A stretch of DNA of 64,000 bases, taken from positions 1,798,001 to 1,862,000 of the forward strand of contig NZ_CP025624.1 of NCBI RefSeq assembly GCF_002874965.1. Reading direction: 5' to 3'. Made by a program: the position numbers and the translations under genes. This DNA comes from Pseudomonas sp. NC02 (lineage in GTDB: Bacteria; Pseudomonadota; Gammaproteobacteria; Pseudomonadales; Pseudomonadaceae). Numbering within the stretch: the stretch's first letter is position 1; every line of letters begins with the position of its first letter. The notes beneath the pieces were generated by a model that searched no databases, was not told the origin of the DNA, and worked only from the letters and a program-made list of their open reading frames with translations. Below are positions 56,666-64,000 of the stretch, in pieces.

Positions 56666-57355
56666 ATGGGCAAAGAGCACAAGGCCAGTATTGACGGGGA
56701 TCAATGGGCGCAGTGTGTGCGGGAACGCGGCTGGTTGTGGAATGCCGCGACAGGGTCTATCGCGCGTACGCCCGCGACGCTGATCCTGGCCCACGGCGCG
56801 GGCGCGCCGATGGACTCGGGCTTCATGAGCGACATGGCTGCACGCCTTGCGGGGCATGGCGTGAACGTATTGCGCTTCGAGTTTCCGTACATGGCCCAGC
56901 GCCGTGTGGATGGCGGTAAACGTCCGCCGAACCCGGCGCCGAAGCTGCTGGAATGCTGGCGTGAGGTGTATGCCGAGGTGCGACGTCATGTCGCTGGGAA
57001 ACTGGCGGTGGGCGGCAAGTCGATGGGCGGGCGGATGGCCAGTCTATTGGCGGATGAATTGGGCGCGGACGCGCTGGTGTGCCTGGGTTATCCGTTCTAT
57101 GCGGTGGGCAAACCGGAGAAACCCCGGACCGAGCATCTGGCCGGACTGAAGACGCCGACGTTGATTGTGCAGGGCGAGCGGGATGCGTTGGGCAATCGGG
57201 CGGCGGTGGAAGGGTATGTGTTGTCGCCGAGCATCGAGGTGATGTGGCTGGTGGCGGGGGATCATGATTTGAAGCCGTTGAAGGCTTCGGGGTTTAGTCA
57301 TGAGCAGCATCTGGAGGCTGCGGCGGTGAAGGTGGCCGGGTTTCTCGGCGCCTGA
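56666..57355 (+). CDS. Alpha/beta-hydrolase family protein
   Basis: 229 aa from the ATG at 56666 (GAGG 5 nt upstream). Alpha/beta fold with oxyanion-region [15 protein letters not shown], nucleophile elbow [11 protein letters not shown] (Ser), later [11 protein letters not shown] (Asp) and AGDHDLKPL (His), so the Ser-Asp-His triad looks complete. It resembles the KANL3/Tex30-like hydrolase family of unknown substrate. It is divergent from ccoN2, and its first codons contain that operon's Anr box. Confidence 0.85.
   Translation: MGKEHKASIDGDQWAQCVRERGWLWNAATGSIARTPATLILAHGAGAPMDSGFMSDMAARLAGHGVNVLRFEFPYMAQRRVDGGKRPPNPAPKLLECWREVYAEVRRHVAGKLAVGGKSMGGRMASLLADELGADALVCLGYPFYAVGKPEKPRTEHLAGLKTPTLIVQGERDALGNRAAVEGYVLSPSIEVMWLVAGDHDLKPLKASGFSHEQHLEAAAVKVAGFLGA
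56691..56704 (-). promoter_or_regulatory. Anr box for the second cbb3 operon
   Basis: TTGACGGGGATCAA, one mismatch from TTGAT-N4-ATCAA. A class II start would be near 56656, with a CATGCT hexamer at 56668-56663 in the -10 position. The site lies inside codons 9-13 of the divergent hydrolase gene. Confidence 0.7.
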
Positions 57356-57363
57356 TAGGGCCC

Positions 57364-57431
57364 TTTCGCGAGCAAGCCCGCTCCCACATTTGAAATGCAT
57401 TCCAAATGTGGGAGCGGGCTTGCTCGCGAAA
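57364..57431. repeat. REPIN with 29-bp perfect arms
   Basis: Arms at 57364-57392 and 57403-57431 are exact complements around a 10-bp loop, of the GGGAGCGGGCTTGCTCGCGA class. It lies between the convergent hydrolase and aer genes. Confidence 0.88.
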
Positions 57432-57436
57432 GCGGT

Positions 57437-59002
57437 TTACCGGTTAAAGCGTTCTACCAGCGAGTACTGGGTATTGGCGGTATGCGTCAGCTCTTCACTC
57501 AACTGCGCCGAATTCAACGCCTGTTCCGACGTCTGGTCCGCCAGCAGCGCAATGGTGCTGATGTTACGGCTGATCTCTTCCGCCACCGAGCTCTGCTCTT
57601 CGGTCGCCGCCGCAATCTGCGCCGTCATATCAGTGATGTGCGCCACCGCCTCGCTGATCCCGATCAGCGCCTGATCCGCTTCCATCACCCGTGCCACACC
57701 TTCTTCCGCCTGGCGATGCCCGGCGTCCATGGTTTGTACGGCCGCGCTGGCGGTCTGTTGCAGCTTGGCGATCAGCGCATGAATCTGCCCGGTGGACTCG
57801 CTGGTGCGCTGGGCCAGTTGCCGCACTTCGTCGGCCACCACCGCAAAGCCGCGACCCATCTCCCCGGCACGGGCCGCTTCGATGGCCGCGTTCAGCGCCA
57901 GCAGGTTGGTCTGGTCGGCGATGCCTTTGATCACATCCACCACGCCACCGATTTCGTCACTGTCCTTGGCCAGTTGGGTCACGGTCACGCCGGTCTCGCC
58001 CACGGCCACCGACAGGCGCTGAATCGCCTCGCGGGTTTCGCCGGCGATATCACGGCCACGCCCGGTCAGGCGATTGGCTTCCTGGGTGGCATCGGCGGTG
58101 CGTTGCACATGGCTGGCGACTTCCTGAGTCGTCGCGGCCATCTGGTTGACCGCGGTGGCCACCTGTTCGGTTTCCACGCGCTGGCGTTCAAGACCGCTGG
58201 AGCTGTTATGCGCCAGGGTATTGGACTGCGCCGCCTGGGAGTTGAGGTGTTCAGCCGTGTCCTGCAAACGGGTAAGGCACGTCTTCAGGCGCGCCTCCTG
58301 GCTGAGGATCGACATTTCCAGGCGCGCCTGGGCGCCGCGGCTGTCGGTGTACATCTGCGCGATCAGCGGGTCTGAGGTGGTCTGTTCGGCCAGGCGCAGC
58401 AAGCGCTTGAGCCCGCGTTGTTGCCAGCTCAGGCCCAACAGGCCCAGCGGTACCGACAGCGCCGCTGCCAGGGCAAAGCCCCAGTGGGAATTGAGCCAGA
58501 CGCCAATCAGGAAGCTCAACTGGCTGACCAGGATAAACGGCAGCCAGTCCTGCAACACCGGCAGCCACTTGTCGCGGCGCGGGATGGCCGGCTTGCCCTG
58601 GTTGATGCGCTGGTAAAGCGCTTCGGCACGGCGGATCTGCTCGGCGGTGGGCTTGACCCGCACCGACTCGTAGCCGATCACCTGGTTGCCGTCGAAGACC
58701 GGTGTCACATAGGCGTTGACCCAATAGTGATCACCGCTCTTGCAGCGGTTCTTGACGATGCCCATCCATGGCAAGCCTTGTTTGAGCGTGGACCACATGT
58801 GTGCGAACACTGCCGCCGGCACATCCGGATGACGAACCAGGTTGTGCGGGGCACGCAGCAGTTCGTCATGGGAAAACCCACTGATCTCGACGAAGGCGTC
58901 GTTGCAGTAGGTGATCACGCCTTTGGCATCCGTGGTGGAGATCAACCGTTGCTGAGCGGGGAAGGTACGTTCGCGCTGGGTAACGGGTTGGTTATTACGC
59001 AT
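57437..59002 (-). CDS. aer: Aer-type PAS chemoreceptor (ancestral-locus copy)
   Basis: 521 aa aerotaxis/energy-taxis transducer. PAS domain at residues about 20-115 ([30 protein letters not shown]), membrane anchor ([18 protein letters not shown], then [13 protein letters not shown]), and MCP signalling domain with [20 protein letters not shown]. Its position beside the second cbb3 operon and acnA matches aer of P. aeruginosa, so this is likely the orthologue. The copy at 28337-29902 is an extra paralogue. Confidence 0.92.
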   Translation of the reverse strand: MRNNQPVTQRERTFPAQQRLISTTDAKGVITYCNDAFVEISGFSHDELLRAPHNLVRHPDVPAAVFAHMWSTLKQGLPWMGIVKNRCKSGDHYWVNAYVTPVFDGNQVIGYESVRVKPTAEQIRRAEALYQRINQGKPAIPRRDKWLPVLQDWLPFILVSQLSFLIGVWLNSHWGFALAAALSVPLGLLGLSWQQRGLKRLLRLAEQTTSDPLIAQMYTDSRGAQARLEMSILSQEARLKTCLTRLQDTAEHLNSQAAQSNTLAHNSSSGLERQRVETEQVATAVNQMAATTQEVASHVQRTADATQEANRLTGRGRDIAGETREAIQRLSVAVGETGVTVTQLAKDSDEIGGVVDVIKGIADQTNLLALNAAIEAARAGEMGRGFAVVADEVRQLAQRTSESTGQIHALIAKLQQTASAAVQTMDAGHRQAEEGVARVMEADQALIGISEAVAHITDMTAQIAAATEEQSSVAEEISRNISTIALLADQTSEQALNSAQLSEELTHTANTQYSLVERFNR

Positions 59003-59087
59003 GATTGTTCAATCCGCAAGGCTTTGACAGGTTGTCGACCGTCGCGGGGTTTTATTTAACTTATTTTTTGCAACAATCGGCGCAGCC

Positions 59088-59879
59088 TCAGCCCGCCAGC
59101 ATCGGATAGGTAAACAACCCGAAATGCAGCAGGTTCAGCCCGAAGTGCGTAACGATCGCCGCGCCCAATCCGCCAAAGCGATACGCCAGGCCGTAGCCCA
59201 GGCCTGCGATGGTCGCCAGCAGGGTCCACTGCCAGCCTGCGCCCAGGTGTACCAGGCCGAACAACAGGGCGGCCAACAGCAGGGCGAGGTTTTCACCATA
59301 GGGCAATTGCTTGAACCGTCGGCTCAGGCCGCCCTGGATATAACCGCGGAACAGCGCTTCCTCCACCAGGGTCACCAGCAGCAGGTTATTCAACACCCAC
59401 AGCCAGGCCTGCTCCGGCCACTTCGGGGCCCAACTGATGACGCCCAGCAACGCAGCGCCGCCCAGGGCGGCAATCGCCGTCAGTGTCAACGCCAGGGCGG
59501 TGGCGTAGATCGACAGGCGCAGGGACCGGCGCGCAACAATCCACGGGCAGGCCAGCAGCAGCCAGAAGCCAATCAACGGTTTGTCCTGGTTCAGGTACAT
59601 CGAGAAAGGCACGGCGTCGTCCGTAAAGCGCTGCGGGGCGATCCCGCGACCGTTGTAGAACCCGGGCAGCCAATGCATCGCCAGCCCCAGCGCCAGCACG
59701 ATAAACAGCCCGTGGCCCAGATAGCGTACCCACGGGTTTCGCTGTTGCCGCACGGCAAACCCGGCCAACAGCAGCATGGCGACGGAAAGCGCCGCCATTA
59801 ACCCCAATTGCCCGTAGCTCAAGGCAAGTACATAGCCGATGGAAAGAAGCGCCAGGTACAGCCATGGCAATGCAAGCAT
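59088..59879 (-). CDS. CPBP family intramembrane protease (CAAX/Abi type)
   Basis: 263 aa with about eight membrane helices. Catalytic motifs: EEALFRG (paired Glu and Arg), the FGLVHLGAGW His, and a C-terminal HFGLNLLHFG. The family comprises intramembrane glutamic endopeptidases; bacterial substrates are mostly unknown. It stands alone between aer and acnA. Confidence 0.87.
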   Translation of the reverse strand: MLALPWLYLALLSIGYVLALSYGQLGLMAALSVAMLLLAGFAVRQQRNPWVRYLGHGLFIVLALGLAMHWLPGFYNGRGIAPQRFTDDAVPFSMYLNQDKPLIGFWLLLACPWIVARRSLRLSIYATALALTLTAIAALGGAALLGVISWAPKWPEQAWLWVLNNLLLVTLVEEALFRGYIQGGLSRRFKQLPYGENLALLLAALLFGLVHLGAGWQWTLLATIAGLGYGLAYRFGGLGAAIVTHFGLNLLHFGLFTYPMLAG

Positions 59880-59940
59880 GGGGAATCCTTGTGACAGTCA
59901 AAATCTGAGGGCGGCAGTATACCGAGCGTCACCGACGGTA

Positions 59941-59976
59941 AAAATGAAAACACCGCCAGGGAAGGCGGTGTTTTGG
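59941..59976 (-). terminator. Terminator of acnA
   Basis: 11-bp stem AAAACACCGCC/GGCGGTGTTTT with a 6-nt loop; on the minus strand followed by TTTTCATTTTT. It starts 15 nt after the acnA stop. Confidence 0.9.
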
Positions 59977-59990
59977 GTAGCGCGTGTCAG

Positions 59991-62732
<2,742 letters not shown>

Positions 62733-62923
62733 TACATGACTCCTTATGGTCCGCACGGCTACGGACCTGACGGGACGAACAGAGCTTACAAATTAGCCCT
62801 GTTTTAAGTAGCTGGCTAATTACTGGACTCTATCAATAAGTCCAAGGTTCCGAACTCGGCTATCATGCGCGCGTTTTCATGACAGGCATTGCGCTATAGC
62901 AAGCCCGTGATCCAGGAGAGTTG

Positions 62924-63997
62924 ATGAACACCCTTTTTATGCACTGCCGCCCGGGTTTTGAAGGCGAAGTCTGTTCCGAGATCGCGGAACACGCCGCACG
63001 CCTGAACGTTTCGGGCTATGCCAAGGCCAAGACCGGCAGCGCCTGCGCCGAATTTGTCTGCACCGAAGAAGACGGCGCCCAGCGCCTGATGCGCGGCCAA
63101 CGCTTTGCCGAGCTGATCTTCCCGAGGCAGTGGGCGCGCGGGGTGTTCATCGACTTGCCGGAAACCGACCGTATCAGCGTGATCCTCGCGCACCTGCGGG
63201 ATTTCCCGGTGTGCGGCAGCCTGTGGCTGGAAATGGTCGACACCAATGACGGCAAGGAGCTGTCGAACTTCTGCAAGAAATTCGAAGTTCACTTGCGCAA
63301 GGCGCTGATGGCCGCCGGCAAACTGGTGGAAGACGCCAGCAAGCCGCGCCTGCTGTTGACCTTCAAGAGCGGCCGCGAAGTGTTCATGGGCCTGGCCGAG
63401 TCAAACAACTCGGCCATGTGGCCGATGGGCATCCCGCGCCTCAAATTCCCGCGGGACGCGCCAAGCCGCTCGACCTTGAAGCTGGAAGAGGCCTGGCACC
63501 ACTTTATCCCCCGTGATCAGTGGGACGAGCGCCTGCACAGCGACATGACCGGCGTCGACCTCGGCGCAGCGCCTGGCGGCTGGACCTGGCAACTGGTCAA
63601 CCGCGGCATGCTGGTGACCGCCATCGACAACGGCCCGATGGCCGAAAGCCTGATGGATACCGGGCTGGTGCAGCACTTGATGGCCGACGGCTTTATCTAC
63701 ACCCCCAAGCAGCCGGTGGACTGGATGGTCTGCGACATCGTCGAGAAACCGGCGCGCAATGCGGCCCTGTTGGAAACCTGGATCGGCGAGGGACATTGCC
63801 GCGAAGCAGTGGTCAACCTGAAGTTGCCGATGAAGCAGCGTTATGCCGAAGTGAAGCGCCTGCTTGAACGCATCGCGGAAGGCTTCAAGGAACGTGGCAT
63901 CCGGGTGGAGATCGGCTGCAAGCAGCTGTACCACGACCGTGAAGAAGTGACCTGCCATTTGCGCCGGTTGGATGTGAAGAAGCCAAAGGCCCGGTAA
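62924..63997 (+). CDS. rlmM: 23S rRNA (cytidine-2498-2'-O)-methyltransferase
   Basis: Methylates C2498 in the peptidyl-transferase region of 23S rRNA. 357 aa from the ATG at 62924 (CAGGAGAG upstream), ending 3 nt before the window edge. N-terminal THUMP-like RNA-binding part (HCRPGFEGEVCSEIAEHA) and a Rossmann methyltransferase with SAM motif GVDLGAAPGGWTWQL and the DWMVCDIVEKP strand. Confidence 0.95.
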   Translation: MNTLFMHCRPGFEGEVCSEIAEHAARLNVSGYAKAKTGSACAEFVCTEEDGAQRLMRGQRFAELIFPRQWARGVFIDLPETDRISVILAHLRDFPVCGSLWLEMVDTNDGKELSNFCKKFEVHLRKALMAAGKLVEDASKPRLLLTFKSGREVFMGLAESNNSAMWPMGIPRLKFPRDAPSRSTLKLEEAWHHFIPRDQWDERLHSDMTGVDLGAAPGGWTWQLVNRGMLVTAIDNGPMAESLMDTGLVQHLMADGFIYTPKQPVDWMVCDIVEKPARNAALLETWIGEGHCREAVVNLKLPMKQRYAEVKRLLERIAEGFKERGIRVEIGCKQLYHDREEVTCHLRRLDVKKPKAR

Positions 63998-64000
63998 ACG

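Overview
The window is a high-GC chromosomal segment of a Pseudomonas, most likely of the P. fluorescens group. Three things point there. The gene order guaD-xdhCBA / smc-zipA-ligA / SRP RNA / dnaX-ybaB-recR / apt-anr-hemN-ccoS-ccoI-ccoH-ccoG / two ccoNOQP operons / aer / acnA / rlmM is the pseudomonad order as I remember it from P. aeruginosa PAO1. Intergenic spaces carry many REP/REPIN palindromes of the fluorescent-pseudomonad type. The global regulator is an Anr-type Fnr. Almost every base lies in recognisable housekeeping genes; the novelty sits in two accessory patches.

Layout. 1-6.2 kb: the 3' part of a membrane PAS-GGDEF diguanylate cyclase, PBP4 (dacB), yggL, a BenE-type transporter and a FadR-like GntR regulator. 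6.2-13.2 kb: purine catabolism (guanine deaminase, xdhC, xdhB, xdhA on the minus strand) with a second GntR regulator divergent from xdhA and tandem palindromes between them. 13.2-21.7 kb: smc, zipA, ligA, a 139-bp tandem REP-type duplication and a zinc metallopeptidase-like gene. 21.8-22.0 kb: SRP 4.5S RNA with a clear promoter.

22-32.5 kb is an accessory interval between the SRP RNA and dnaX. It holds two uncharacterised exported proteins, an N-acetylmuramidase with a tightly linked secreted SH3-like protein (a candidate toxin/immunity pair), a LysR/EamA divergent pair, a VOC protein, an orphan XRE regulator, an Aer-type chemoreceptor, a PAS-GGDEF-EAL protein and a periplasmic solute-binding protein. 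32.5-38.3 kb: dnaX, ybaB, an NADP-dependent reductase, recR and an acyl-CoA dehydrogenase.

38.4-57.4 kb is the low-oxygen respiration block: apt, anr, hemN behind a perfect Anr box, ccoS-ccoI-ccoH-ccoG maturation genes, and two tandem cbb3 oxidase operons (ccoN1O1Q1P1 and ccoN2O2Q2P2). Anr would sense oxygen, HemN would supply haem anaerobically, CcoI would supply copper, CcoG/H/S would assist assembly, and the second oxidase has its own Anr box. Between ccoG and ccoP1 this block is interrupted by a visibly A+T-richer insert of about 2 kb. It holds a Phd/VapC toxin-antitoxin pair, a decayed relic of a ccoP 3' end, and a gene for a repeat protein with EF-hand-like loops preceded by a near-perfect HrpL (hrp-box) promoter. 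That insert is the best candidate for an undescribed system, possibly a type III secretion substrate. 57.4-64 kb: a second Aer-type receptor, a CPBP protease, acnA and rlmM.
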